This document shows, piece by piece, positions 1 through 8,595 of a stretch of 64,000 bases of DNA (the first letter of the stretch is position 1; every line of letters starts with the position of its first letter). The notes beneath the pieces were generated by a model, which saw nothing but the letters and a program-made list of their open reading frames with translations, did no database searches and was not told the origin of the DNA. Source of the DNA: Algibacter lectus (GTDB taxonomy: Bacteria; Bacteroidota; Bacteroidia; Flavobacteriales; Flavobacteriaceae); assembly GCF_900112395.1 (NCBI RefSeq), contig NZ_FOLN01000001.1, positions 62,001 through 126,000 of the forward strand. Direction: 5' to 3'. The position numbers were made by a program, and so were the translations under genes.

Positions 1-684
1 GCGTTTGTTTTCTATTAAAACCCTTTCAAAATTATTTTTAACCTTATTATATTTATTTAAATAAGACCCATTTGTACTCAGCCAAATGTTGTTATTCTTA
101 TCTTTTAAAACCACGTTAACGTAGTTATTATCTATAGAATTCTTGTTGTCTTCGTTATGTTGAAACGTATTAATTTTTAAGTTAGATGCGTTAACATCAT
201 TATCTTTTAAGTCAATTTTTACCGCGCCTTTATTGGTCGCTACCCAAATGGTGTTTTTAACATCATCAAACAATAATTTATTTATAACCTCATTGGTGTT
301 TGAGGTTAAAGATTCACTTTCAAAAATATTAACGCGAGAAAATTGCTGAGTGTTTTTGTTTAAAATATTGAGTCCGTTATTGGTACCAATCCATAAATTA
401 CCACTTTTATCTTCTGTAATGGTATTAATCCTGATGTTGCTAATAGAAGTAGAATCGTTAAGATTTGGTCTAAAGACCTCAAAACCATATCCGTTATATT
501 TATTTAAACCATCAATAGTACCAAACCACAGATAACCATCTTGATCCTGAAATATCTCGGAACATGTGCTACTAGAAAGTCCATCTATCTTATCTAAATT
601 CTCAAATTTTAAATTATTGAATTGAGCTAGAGCTGAAAATGAAATAAAAAGAGAAACTAATGCAAAATATAATCTCAAATTCAT
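1..684 (-). CDS. Hybrid two-component regulator, N-terminal part (cut by window edge)
   Basis: The reverse strand reads open from an ATG at 684 to the window edge, 228 codons. A signal peptide (MNLRLYFALVSLFISFSALA) is followed by repeated beta-propeller blades of the reg_prop type, visible as DGYLWFGTIDGLNKY, GNLWIGTNNGLNIL and NTIWVATNKGAVKI. This is the periplasmic sensor start of a Bacteroidota hybrid two-component system (HTCS) or a related propeller-sensor regulator. The kinase and DNA-binding parts lie outside the window. It follows the lyase gene on the same strand, so it probably senses the oligosaccharide that enzyme releases. The family call is firm; the ligand is inferred only from position. 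Confidence 0.8.
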   Translation of the reverse strand, partial: MNLRLYFALVSLFISFSALAQFNNLKFENLDKIDGLSSSTCSEIFQDQDGYLWFGTIDGLNKYNGYGFEVFRPNLNDSTSISNIRINTITEDKSGNLWIGTNNGLNILNKNTQQFSRVNIFESESLTSNTNEVINKLLFDDVKNTIWVATNKGAVKIDLKDNDVNASNLKINTFQHNEDNKNSIDNNYVNVVLKDKNNNIWLSTNGSYLNKYNKVKNNFERVLIENKR

Positions 685-775
685 TTATTTTATTTGGTTT
701 GATGCTTTTGGTTTGTTTAATTTATGATACAAACTTAAATAAATTAACCGGTTTTTTAAAGATGATAGTTTAAAC

Positions 776-811
776 TGGCTACTAAGTCTCGTTTGCATTA
801 TTTAGTAGCCA
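776..811. repeat. Perfect 10-bp inverted repeat between lyase and regulator genes
   Basis: TGGCTACTAA (776-785) and TTAGTAGCCA (802-811) are exact reverse complements around a 16-base loop. It lies just downstream of the lyase stop and upstream of the regulator start, both on the minus strand. No strong T-run follows, so it may be a weak terminator or a regulator-binding site. Confidence 0.6.
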
Positions 812-829
812 ATATAAAATGTAATCTAT

Positions 830-3463
830 TTAATTTTTAACTATCTTCTCGGTTATAACAACGCCATTATTTTTAAGAGAAACAAAATAAACACCTCGAT
901 TTAAATAAGTAACATCGAATGATTTATTATTATTCTCAACTTTAGTTTGAAGTAATAATTTACCAAGCATATCATGAATTTCTAAAACACTGCCCTGGCT
1001 ATTTGTTACAGTAAATACATCAATCACTGGATTTGGATACATAGACATTAAAGCATTATTTCCCTCTTCTACAGATAGAGAAATATTATTGTAAAGTCTA
1101 AACCAATTAAAGTTTGCTAAAGTTGTGTTGGCCTGACCATTAAAAACCAAAAATACCTCATGAGTCCCAGAAACATGCTCTAAAGTAGCCGAACTTGCTT
1201 TCCAATTTTGCGAACCCCCTGTTGTTTCGCTAACATCTATAGTGCCAATTAAAGTACCATTATCACTATCGAGTCTAATTTCTACAAACGTATCTTTAGT
1301 TGAAGATTTCCCAATTGCAACCTCAGCCTCATTAATACTATTTTCATCAAAATTGAAAACTCCATAATTTAAAAAATCCCCCTTTTGAATACCTCCAACA
1401 TAAGAACCTCCTTCTGATGCTGATTTAATCTCAACGCCTTGGCTATCACAATAATCTTCTGCATTTATTTGAGAATTTGCAACTATAGTACCACACGCAT
1501 CAACCTCATCTTGATTACTAATTAAGTTTACTGTAAAATTATTTAATTCAAAAGCATTATCTACACCATTAAAATAAATTTTTAGAGCTTGTACACCTTT
1601 TGTTAAGGTTACATTACTTGCTACGGTAAAATCCTTCCAATCGTTTAATCCTATAGAATGAGCCCCTCCAAAAGGAACAACAACATCGGTTGTTACATCT
1701 ACTCCTCCAATATTAAATTTTATAGTACCATTGGCATTAACTGATGCATATCTTATTAAAATATCATAAGTTCCATTATTAGGAATGTTTACCGTATACG
1801 TAAGCCATTCGCCCGATGCAATATCTGTTACATTATATCCACCTTCCGAGCATTCTTTTAGATCTACATTTTCATCAGTACGGTAGTTATTTCCAGAATT
1901 CCCGATAGATATATCATGATATATACGATTTTCACCACTTACTGTTGAATAATCAAAATTCTCTGCTTCTACCGTCATAGGTAAACCATTCATATTATAA
2001 ATAGGTAAATTATTTCCATCGAAACCAGAAATAGGATCTCCAAAACATTCGTTTGGCCTACGGAAGGTTAATCCGCCATAACCAAGATATGCTCCATTTG
2101 AAGGTGCTGTTTCGTATGTTCCGTTAATATCTATAGATTTTTCTCGTGCTCTTAAAGTCCATTTCGCATCATCTTCAGTTTTTAGTCCTCTACCTACATA
2201 ATGCGCGGTTGGTAATTCCCAAGCAGCAACTGTATGGAAGGTACCACGTAATATTCTAGTTGCATCGGTTCCATATATTGGAGACATAGCTAAAGACTTT
2301 GTTCGGTTTGTTCTGTCCATACCTTCTATAAATTCACCAGATTCTACTGTTGGAGTCCATTCTGTTGGTTGATCTGGATATGAAGCTATATAAGAGACAC
2401 TATATTTCATGTTATACTCTAAACCTAATAGAATACGAGAATCTGAAGCGCCCCAAAAATCGGTTCCTTGATTCCATGCAATCTCGCCAACCGAACATAA
2501 TAAAGATTCTCCCCACATAGTATGCACTTGATCTCTAGAACTTTCTTGTGACTGTCCATTAACATAGATATAATTAGTTAAAACTCCATTAAAACCGTAA
2601 TCTGGCGTTGTATTGCCTATGGTATAATTATAATCTACCTGATATTCTGTTGTACTTTTTATACTACCTCTTATATGCGGACCAGCCTGATATGGTAAAT
2701 CATCCGTACGATGTGGTAATCCCATGGTATATCTAAGTGCTCTATCGTACATAATTTCGTTATCTAAAAACACCCCCATTGCCAAACACGCTCGTATAGC
2801 ACTTAATTCTTGATTTCCTGCACGTACATAATCAAACAAATAAGCTCGCCAATACCATGTGCCTTGTGTAGTTAAATCTGCTGGTACAGTTGTATTAGAA
2901 TACCCAGGATACACCAGCATATCTTTAAAAGCTTGAATATCGTTGGCTGCCCAGCCAGAGTAAGTACTTTTTATAATCTCAGCAGCTTCTACCATTTGAT
3001 ATATTAAGCAGCTCGTTAACGCTCTAGTACCTGTATGTTGTAGATAAGTTAAGCCGGTCCATGCGTTAAAAATTTCTACTGCTTTATCGGCATATCGACT
3101 ATCTCCAGTAATACTCCATTGCAAAGCATTGTAATAGGCTGCTCTGCTATCACTTTCAAAAGCTGAGAGGTTTGTTTTAGGTGAATCTCGATACAAAACC
3201 GTCATCGATGTATTTCCTTGAACAGCATAATTATAACTTGCTTTAGAATCGGAAACCATATGTTGATAAGAACTAAACCAAGGATCTATCTCTGCTTCAA
3301 CCATATATTTCATACGTTCTAAATCCGATTGTTTATGAGATAAACCTGGGTGTACAAATTGAGCATTTATGCTACCGAAATACCCCAAAATGAAGCATAG
3401 CAATACAAGTGTTTTTTTTGAAATTGAAAGGGGGTTGATTACCCTGAAAGTAGTTTTCTTCAT
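830..3463 (-). CDS. Secreted alginate-lyase-superfamily polysaccharide lyase with two CBMs and a T9SS tail
   Basis: 877 residues. After an N-terminal signal segment (about residues 15-35) comes an alpha/alpha-toroid domain of the alginate_lyase superfamily (about 36-500). The PL38/PL40-type lyases are possible relatives, but I cannot assign a family by eye. Two CBM6-like beta-sandwich modules follow (about 515-660, starting near VEAENFDYS, and about 665-795). The last ~75 residues (MYPNPVIDVF, LGKLLLQ, GVYFVSL) are a type A sorting domain for the type IX secretion system, so the enzyme is exported and probably surface-held. The 277-base upstream region 3464-3740 holds its promoter and no gene. 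The substrate is probably a uronate-containing algal polysaccharide, by family analogy only. Confidence 0.75.
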   Translation of the reverse strand: MKKTTFRVINPLSISKKTLVLLCFILGYFGSINAQFVHPGLSHKQSDLERMKYMVEAEIDPWFSSYQHMVSDSKASYNYAVQGNTSMTVLYRDSPKTNLSAFESDSRAAYYNALQWSITGDSRYADKAVEIFNAWTGLTYLQHTGTRALTSCLIYQMVEAAEIIKSTYSGWAANDIQAFKDMLVYPGYSNTTVPADLTTQGTWYWRAYLFDYVRAGNQELSAIRACLAMGVFLDNEIMYDRALRYTMGLPHRTDDLPYQAGPHIRGSIKSTTEYQVDYNYTIGNTTPDYGFNGVLTNYIYVNGQSQESSRDQVHTMWGESLLCSVGEIAWNQGTDFWGASDSRILLGLEYNMKYSVSYIASYPDQPTEWTPTVESGEFIEGMDRTNRTKSLAMSPIYGTDATRILRGTFHTVAAWELPTAHYVGRGLKTEDDAKWTLRAREKSIDINGTYETAPSNGAYLGYGGLTFRRPNECFGDPISGFDGNNLPIYNMNGLPMTVEAENFDYSTVSGENRIYHDISIGNSGNNYRTDENVDLKECSEGGYNVTDIASGEWLTYTVNIPNNGTYDILIRYASVNANGTIKFNIGGVDVTTDVVVPFGGAHSIGLNDWKDFTVASNVTLTKGVQALKIYFNGVDNAFELNNFTVNLISNQDEVDACGTIVANSQINAEDYCDSQGVEIKSASEGGSYVGGIQKGDFLNYGVFNFDENSINEAEVAIGKSSTKDTFVEIRLDSDNGTLIGTIDVSETTGGSQNWKASSATLEHVSGTHEVFLVFNGQANTTLANFNWFRLYNNISLSVEEGNNALMSMYPNPVIDVFTVTNSQGSVLEIHDMLGKLLLQTKVENNNKSFDVTYLNRGVYFVSLKNNGVVITEKIVKN

Positions 3464-3677
3464 GTCTTAATTTTTACAATTTTAGTTTAGTTTCGGTTAT
3501 TTACTTCGTTAAAAAAGAAGCCTATTATTGTAAAAAATAGACACTAATTTAATTCAGTAAATTCATCTAAATTTAAAGATGAGTGGTATTGTAAATCTAA
3601 AATTTAAAACAAATTAATAAACGATATTATTACCCCTAGATTAGAAACTATCACCCATTTACAAGACATGGTGAAAC

Positions 3678-3712
3678 AAAAAAGCCCCAAACATAAGTTC
3701 AGGGCTTTTTAA
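3678..3712 (-). terminator. Hairpin terminator of the small membrane-protein gene
   Basis: AAAAAGCCC and GGGCTTTTT flank a ~15-base loop. On the minus strand a T-run follows the stem. It lies directly downstream of the 50-residue gene ending at 3741. Confidence 0.7.
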
Positions 3713-3740
3713 TTTTATATAAATGTATATACCTTCCGCA

Positions 3741-3893
3741 TTAAACTACAAAAAGCACTATACCAATAATAGCTAATACCGTTCCTACAAAATAGAAACC
3801 ATATCTGGTTAATTTATCTTTCTGAAAAATATAATTTCCTTTATCTTCATTTTTCTCTTTTACAAATTTAAAATCTTCTTCTCCTTGTTTCAT
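3741..3893 (-). CDS. Small single-pass membrane protein (50 aa), stress-promoter associated
   Basis: This short reading frame starts MKQGEEDFKFVKEKNEDKG, has a charged N-terminal half and ends in one transmembrane helix (YGFYFVGTVLAIIGIVLFVV). An AAAAGAT stretch precedes the ATG. I do not recognise the family. Support for it being real comes from its own terminator and from a promoter at 3975-4009 that closely matches those of the YtxH operon and Dps. It is probably a small envelope protein made under the same stress control; its function is unknown. Confidence 0.6.
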   Translation of the reverse strand: MKQGEEDFKFVKEKNEDKGNYIFQKDKLTRYGFYFVGTVLAIIGIVLFVV

Positions 3894-3974
3894 ATCTTTT
3901 ATATTTTATGTTGAATTAATATCTAGACATGTATTACTTCTTCATACTAAAACATGTCTCTTTGAGTAGTTCTT

Positions 3975-4009
3975 CAAATGTATTTATTAAAGCCTTAACC
4001 GATTAACGG
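3975..4009 (-). promoter_or_regulatory. Shared stress-type promoter, site 1 (CCGTTAAT-N20-ACATTTG)
   Basis: Read on the minus strand, CCGTTAAT (4009-4002) is followed after exactly 20 bases by ACATTTG (3981-3975). The same box and spacing occur before the YtxH operon (11630-11664), the DUF2383 gene (12843-12877) and Dps (27510-27544). It drives the 50-residue membrane protein. Confidence 0.6.
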
Positions 4010-4082
4010 AATACTGTTAATTTTTAACGCAATGCATTAATTGAGTAATTCGAACAACTTTATACCTACACAGAATTCAATT

Positions 4083-4138
4083 GGGTTAACAATAAACGTT
4101 TTTGAATTAATACAAAGCAGGAAATAGCGGCACCTTTG
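4083..4138 (+). promoter_or_regulatory. Promoter of the SDR gene, site 2 of the shared architecture
   Basis: GAATTAAT (4104-4111), 20 bases, then ACCTTTG (4132-4138): a weaker match to the shared box with exact spacing. Upstream, GGGTTAACAATA (4083-4094) lies 44 bases before the end of the -7 box. The same element (GGATTAACAATA) sits at the same distance before the DUF1328 gene (13525-13580). Confidence 0.5.
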
Positions 4139-4151
4139 AAAAAAACAAATT

Positions 4152-4781
4152 ATGGAAAATATATTAGTAGCTGGTGCCAATGGTACCACCGGAAAAAAAA
4201 TAGTAAACTTATTAAATGCATCTCAATATTTTAAACCTGTCGCTATGGTTCGTAAAGCCGAACAAGAAGAACAGTTTAAAAAAGACGGTATAGAAACCGT
4301 TTTAGGAGATTTAGAACAAGACATCTCGCATACTGTAAAAGGTATAGATAAAGTAATATTTGCAGCTGGTTCTGGAGGAAAAAACGTTATTGATGTAGAT
4401 CAAGAAGGTGCAAAAAAATTAGTAGATGCTTCAAAAAAAGCCAATGTTAAGAAATTTGTTATGCTAAGTTCTATGGGAGCAGAAAACCCAGAAAAAGCAA
4501 GCGACTTAAAAAACTATTTAATGGCTAAACATAATGCTGATGAATATTTAAAACTAAGTGATTTAACCTACGCTATTGTTAGACCAGGAAGTTTAACCAA
4601 TAATAACGCCACAGACCATATTGAACTAGAAAAAAGCTTAAATAAAAGTGGTTCTATTAGTAGAGCCGATGTTGCGCAAACTTTGGTGAGATCACTTCAT
4701 GATGATGCCGCAATTAACCAAACTTTTGAAATTATAGAAGGTAATACTCTTATCGGGAAAGCTTTAGACACGCTGTCTTAA
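4152..4781 (+). CDS. Atypical SDR / NmrA-like NAD(P)-binding protein
   Basis: 209 residues with an N-terminal Rossmann dinucleotide-binding motif (ILVAGANGTTGKKIV, residues 4-18). VKKFVMLSSMGAEN and YAIVRPGSL further on mark the NAD(P)H-binding / SDR_a5 (YwnB, NmrA-like) group. These proteins bind NAD(P) and act as oxidoreductases or redox sensors in the cytoplasm; the substrate cannot be told. The gene stands alone, with its own promoter (4083-4138) and a hairpin terminator after it. It opens the run of small stress-type genes. Confidence 0.85.
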   Translation: MENILVAGANGTTGKKIVNLLNASQYFKPVAMVRKAEQEEQFKKDGIETVLGDLEQDISHTVKGIDKVIFAAGSGGKNVIDVDQEGAKKLVDASKKANVKKFVMLSSMGAENPEKASDLKNYLMAKHNADEYLKLSDLTYAIVRPGSLTNNNATDHIELEKSLNKSGSISRADVAQTLVRSLHDDAAINQTFEIIEGNTLIGKALDTLS

Positions 4782-4808
4782 TTAAAAAATTTATACTTCA
4801 AGACTATT

Positions 4809-4853
4809 AGGTGTGTCTTTTTATTTTAAGAATAAAAAAGGCACACCTTTTTT
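4809..4853 (+). terminator. Hairpin terminator after the SDR gene
   Basis: AGGTGTG...CTTTTT pairs with AAAAAG...CACACCT (4809-4848, one mismatch inside), followed by a T-run. Confidence 0.75.
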
Positions 4854-4919
4854 AATAAAAAGCATGCACTCATTTTTAATCAATCCGCTTTTTAAACTTC
4901 ATTAAAACTGCGCTGTATT

Positions 4920-5825
4920 ATGGAAGAATTACAAACAACACACCAATTTAGCCTTAAAGAACTTCCTTCTTTAATAAAAGAAACATACACCTCTTGGATG
5001 GCCGACGATCCGTTTAGGCTTAGCGCCATTGTGGCCTACTATACTGTATTGGCTCTACCCGCTTTATTGGTGATTATAATAAATGTAATTGGTGCCATTT
5101 GGGGTGTTGAGATTGTACAAGGACAAGTGACCGATGAAATTTCGGCCGCATTAGGTAAAGACGCCGCAAGTGCTATAGAGAATATTATTAGTGAAACTCA
5201 AAATTCAGAAAGTAATTTCTTGTCTACCGTTATCGGTATTGGTACACTACTTTTTGGTGCAACTGGTGTGTTCTATCAGCTAAAAATATCGCTTAACGAA
5301 ATCTGGAAGATCAAAACCAACCCGAATGCTAAAATTTGGAAAATTATTACCGATCGTGCTTTAAGCTTTGCTTTTATATTAGTTATTGGCTTTTTACTTT
5401 TAGTGAGTTTTATAGTTACTGCAGCCATTAGCGCATTAAACAGTTATATACGTGACGCCTTGCCAGATGTTCTGCTATATATCGCTTACGTTCTAGATTT
5501 TACGTTATCTGTTGGTATTATTTCTGTGCTTTTTGCTTTAATGTTTAAGTACTTACCCGATGCTAAAATTAAATGGCGAACCGTATGGATTGGTGCTATA
5601 CTTACCGCCATACTCTTTGTAGTCGGTAAATTATTACTGGGCATATATTTTGGTCAAGCCGATCCAGGTTCCACCTATGGAGCAGCGGGTAGTATTGTTC
5701 TAATTCTCTTATGGGTTTCTTACTCCTCACTTATTTTATTTTTTGGAGCCGAATTCACTTATGTTTATGCAAAACGCTATGGCAAAGGCATAGAACCGAA
5801 GACGATTGGTATTATAACAGAATAA
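4920..5825 (+). CDS. YihY/BrkB-family inner-membrane protein
   Basis: 301 residues with about six transmembrane segments. Family landmarks are WMADDPFRLSAIVAYYTVLALPALLV near the N-terminus, GATGVFYQLKISLNEIW in the middle and YGAAGSIVLILLWVSYSSLILFFGAEFTYVYAK near the end. YihY/BrkB proteins were once called ribonuclease BN in error; they are membrane proteins of uncertain transport-type function. The gene is followed by an AI-2E exporter gene on the same strand at ~110 bases, so it may belong to an envelope-stress set. Confidence 0.9.
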   Translation: MEELQTTHQFSLKELPSLIKETYTSWMADDPFRLSAIVAYYTVLALPALLVIIINVIGAIWGVEIVQGQVTDEISAALGKDAASAIENIISETQNSESNFLSTVIGIGTLLFGATGVFYQLKISLNEIWKIKTNPNAKIWKIITDRALSFAFILVIGFLLLVSFIVTAAISALNSYIRDALPDVLLYIAYVLDFTLSVGIISVLFALMFKYLPDAKIKWRTVWIGAILTAILFVVGKLLLGIYFGQADPGSTYGAAGSIVLILLWVSYSSLILFFGAEFTYVYAKRYGKGIEPKTIGIITE

Positions 5826-5934
5826 CTCACAGTTCTATACGAGTTAACTTTTTAATCGATACCATTAATTGATTTCATCTTAAATCCTGAATTTTGATGT
5901 AATGGAAAACAAACCATTATAATCACCAACACTT

Positions 5935-6945
5935 ATGAAACAAATTAACCCAAACATTATTAGACAAGTTTTTGTATTACTGCTTATAATACTTATGGGC
6001 GTACTTATATTTCAGGAAATTCTACCTTATTTAAGTGGTGTTCTTGGTGCAATAACAATTTACGTTATTCTAAAAAAACCTATGAAAAAACTAACCGATA
6101 AAGGTTGGTATCCCAATTTAGCGGCTATAGTTTTAATGATACTTTCTTTCTTATGTATTATGGTTCCTATAGCTGGTTTAGGTGTTATGATGGGAAGTAA
6201 AATTCAATACGCAGTAGATAACTCTCAGAAAGTAATTAATGCTGGTAAAGGTCAGTTAGAACGGGTAGAATCATATTTCAATATAAATATGGCATCCGAT
6301 ATAGACACAGGAGCAATTACCTCATGGTTATCAGATAAATTACAAAATTTTGCAGGTGGCACATTCAATATGGTTATATCCATAACTTTAATGTACTTCC
6401 TTTTGTTTTTTATGCTTACCAATAGAAAAAAATTAAAAGAATCATTATTTGAATATATCCCCATAAAAGATGAAAACCTAAAAACCATAGGCAAGGAAAC
6501 TAATGCCAATGTAAAAGCAAACGCCCTTGGTATTCCTTTGGTAGCTATTGGTCAAGGTATTGTAAGCTTAATTGGCTTTCTAATCTTTGGAGTTTCCGAC
6601 CCGTTTTTTTGGGCAGCCATTGTTACTGTTGGCTCTATGATTCCGTTTGTAGGTAGTGCATTGGGTACTATTCCTGTGTTTTTACTAGCGCTATCTAATG
6701 GCGATACTTTTCAGGCTTGGGGAATATTAATTTACGGTATTGTGGCTATTGGGGCCACAGATAATGTGTTTAGACTATATATTTTAAAAAGGCTCGACGA
6801 CGTACACCCTTTAATAACCTTAGTGGGCGTTTTGGTTGGGGTACCACTATTCGGTTTTATCGGATTAATCTTCGGGCCTTTATTAGTTAGTCTATTCCTT
6901 ATTGTACTTCGCATTTACAAAAAACAATACGGAGAAACTCAATAA
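5935..6945 (+). CDS. AI-2E family transporter (PerM/YdiK-like)
   Basis: 336 residues with about eight transmembrane helices in the AI-2E transporter pattern: two N-terminal helices, a hydrophobic pair, a soluble stretch (residues ~95-140), then a C-terminal multi-helix block including GFLIFGVSDPFFWAAIVTVGSMIPFVGSALGTIP and DDVHPLITLVGVLVGVPLFGFIGLIFGPL. Members export small molecules or ions; some handle the AI-2 signal or sodium, so the substrate cannot be assigned. It lies between the YihY-like and F420-like genes on the same strand. Confidence 0.9.
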   Translation: MKQINPNIIRQVFVLLLIILMGVLIFQEILPYLSGVLGAITIYVILKKPMKKLTDKGWYPNLAAIVLMILSFLCIMVPIAGLGVMMGSKIQYAVDNSQKVINAGKGQLERVESYFNINMASDIDTGAITSWLSDKLQNFAGGTFNMVISITLMYFLLFFMLTNRKKLKESLFEYIPIKDENLKTIGKETNANVKANALGIPLVAIGQGIVSLIGFLIFGVSDPFFWAAIVTVGSMIPFVGSALGTIPVFLLALSNGDTFQAWGILIYGIVAIGATDNVFRLYILKRLDDVHPLITLVGVLVGVPLFGFIGLIFGPLLVSLFLIVLRIYKKQYGETQ

Positions 6946-7128
6946 ATAGTAATAGAAACAACTTACACGTTCAATACCATTTAATTTATAAGGATTTTAT
7001 CCGGAATAATGGATAGCATCAAAAAAGAACGGGAACAAGTCAACCCACACCGTCATTGAGTTGTAATATTGAAGTAGTAAGAATAATAAACCTTTCTGAA
7101 GCAATTCAGAATATAAAAACATACAATT

Positions 7129-7770
7129 ATGAACATAGGAATAATAGGAAGCGGAAAAATTGGAGGAAATTTAGGAAAACATTGGGCACAAGCAGGCCAT
7201 AACGTGCTATTTAGCTCGAGACACCCAGAAGAATTAGGAAGTCTTGTTAAAGAAGCTGGAGCTAATGCCAAAGCCTTAACTGTAACAGAAACTTTTGAAG
7301 CTAAAGCTGATGTATATGTATTAGCCATGCCGTTTAAAGCCATTGATGAAATCGCAGAACATTACGCAGGCGAATATGCAAATAGTATCATTTTAGACGC
7401 TACCAACCCATACCCATCTCGAGATGGCGACATGGCACAAAATGTAAGAGACGCTAATTATAATGCTTCAGAATATACAGCCATGAAATTTGGTACGGCA
7501 AAAACAGCCAAAGCATTTAATACCATACAAGCCGATCACTTAAAAAATCGTGCTTTTAGAATGCAAGATAAACTCTCTGTTCCTTTTGCCGCGCAAGATG
7601 AAAGTAGTAAAAACGTGGTAAAAGAACTTATAGAAGATATTGGTTTCGATGCTGTTTACGTTGGGAACTTAAGTGATTCTAAAATTATGGATCCCGATCA
7701 AGAAATTTACGGTATGTCGGTTTCTAAATCAGAACTTTTAGATACCATTCATTCTCAAAAATCATTTTAA
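7129..7770 (+). CDS. F420/NADP-dependent oxidoreductase-like protein
   Basis: 213 residues. The start MNIGIIGSGKIGGNLGKHW is a Rossmann motif (GxGxxG), followed by LFSSRHPEEL. YVLAMPFKAIDEI and IILDATNPYPSRDG match the NADPH-dependent F420 reductase / FNO-like group (ProC-type fold). In organisms without F420 these are NAD(P)-binding oxidoreductases of unknown substrate. It is probably cytoplasmic. The 183-base upstream gap shows no clear match to the shared stress promoter. Confidence 0.85.
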   Translation: MNIGIIGSGKIGGNLGKHWAQAGHNVLFSSRHPEELGSLVKEAGANAKALTVTETFEAKADVYVLAMPFKAIDEIAEHYAGEYANSIILDATNPYPSRDGDMAQNVRDANYNASEYTAMKFGTAKTAKAFNTIQADHLKNRAFRMQDKLSVPFAAQDESSKNVVKELIEDIGFDAVYVGNLSDSKIMDPDQEIYGMSVSKSELLDTIHSQKSF

Positions 7771-7820
7771 CACCTTAATTTCTTTACATATTTAAAAGAA
7801 ATTAATTAAAACTAAAGCAC

Positions 7821-8120
7821 ATGCAAATTATATATGAATATCACGATGTGTCTGCTAGCAGTAGCTTAGAGGCCATCGCAAAAGACAAACTCGAAAGCTT
7901 ACAGAAAAAATTCAATTTTGTCCATCGCGCCGATGTATTTTTTAAAGTACAAAATCGCACAGACGATAAAGAACAAATTTGTGACATACGCTTAAGCTTA
8001 CCTGGCCCGCGAATTTTTGCATCTACACATGCAGAAACATTCGAAGCCGCTATAGCTGAAACTATTAGAGATTTAGAAATTCAGCTAAACAAGACAAAAG
8101 ATAAAATGGGAGCTAGATAA
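7821..8120 (+). CDS. hpf: Short HPF/RaiA ribosome-associated stasis factor
   Basis: 99 residues covering a single S30AE/HPF domain: MQIIYEYHDVSASSSLEAIAKDKLE, then basic and beta segments (RADVFFKV, CDIRLSLPGPRIFAS) and an alpha-helical C-terminus (AETFEAAIAETIRDLEIQLNKTKDK). It lacks the long-form C-terminal dimerisation domain. These proteins bind the 30S decoding centre and silence ribosomes in stationary phase or stress. It sits 50 bases after the oxidoreductase gene and probably shares its transcript. The location fits a stress-response cluster. Confidence 0.85.
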   Translation: MQIIYEYHDVSASSSLEAIAKDKLESLQKKFNFVHRADVFFKVQNRTDDKEQICDIRLSLPGPRIFASTHAETFEAAIAETIRDLEIQLNKTKDKMGAR

Positions 8121-8238
8121 ACGCTTAATTAAAGATAACTATAGGTGGTTGGAAATGGTCTTGACAAACTTTTGGATGTTGAGGCCTATTTCTTTTAAAG
8201 CCATCCCATTTTAACATTAACCCTTAAAACTTAATACA

Positions 8239-8547
8239 ATGAAAACTTCAGAAAATATAAATAATACAGATGCAACTTATAATTCTAACATAACAGAAGA
8301 TGATATTAGTGCCCTAGGAAAAAAAGGACTGAGAGCAGACTCTGAAGATGATAGATTATTACTAGACCGAGAAGAATCGATAGATTTTCAAGGGAAAGAT
8401 TTAGATATCCCAGGAAGAAGTAAAAGTGGTATTAACACCACTCAAATTATTACAGACGAAGAAAACACCCTCTTTGGACAAGGCGGTGAAGACAAAAAGA
8501 ATTTAGAAGCTCCAGAACGCGCCAATGTAAGCAGAAGCGAAAAGTAG
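8239..8547 (+). CDS. Hypothetical acidic hydrophilic protein (102 aa)
   Basis: 102 residues, with no signal peptide and no transmembrane segment. It is rich in Asp, Glu, Asn and Ser, with segments such as DDISALGKKGLRADSEDDRLLLDREESIDFQGKDLDIPG. It looks largely disordered and I do not recognise a family. It has a clear start and lies 48 bases before an aldehyde dehydrogenase gene on the same strand, with 118 bases separating it from hpf. Comparable small acidic proteins often accompany stress genes in flavobacteria; a function cannot be stated. Confidence 0.7.
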   Translation: MKTSENINNTDATYNSNITEDDISALGKKGLRADSEDDRLLLDREESIDFQGKDLDIPGRSKSGINTTQIITDEENTLFGQGGEDKKNLEAPERANVSRSEK

Positions 8548-8595
8548 AACGCGCCTGAGTCCATAAATAAAAACTAGAAAAAGAAAGAAAACATT

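Noticed and set aside
7053-7343. 96-residue minus-strand frame over the F420-like gene
   Set aside because: It is a shadow of the Rossmann gene on the plus strand.
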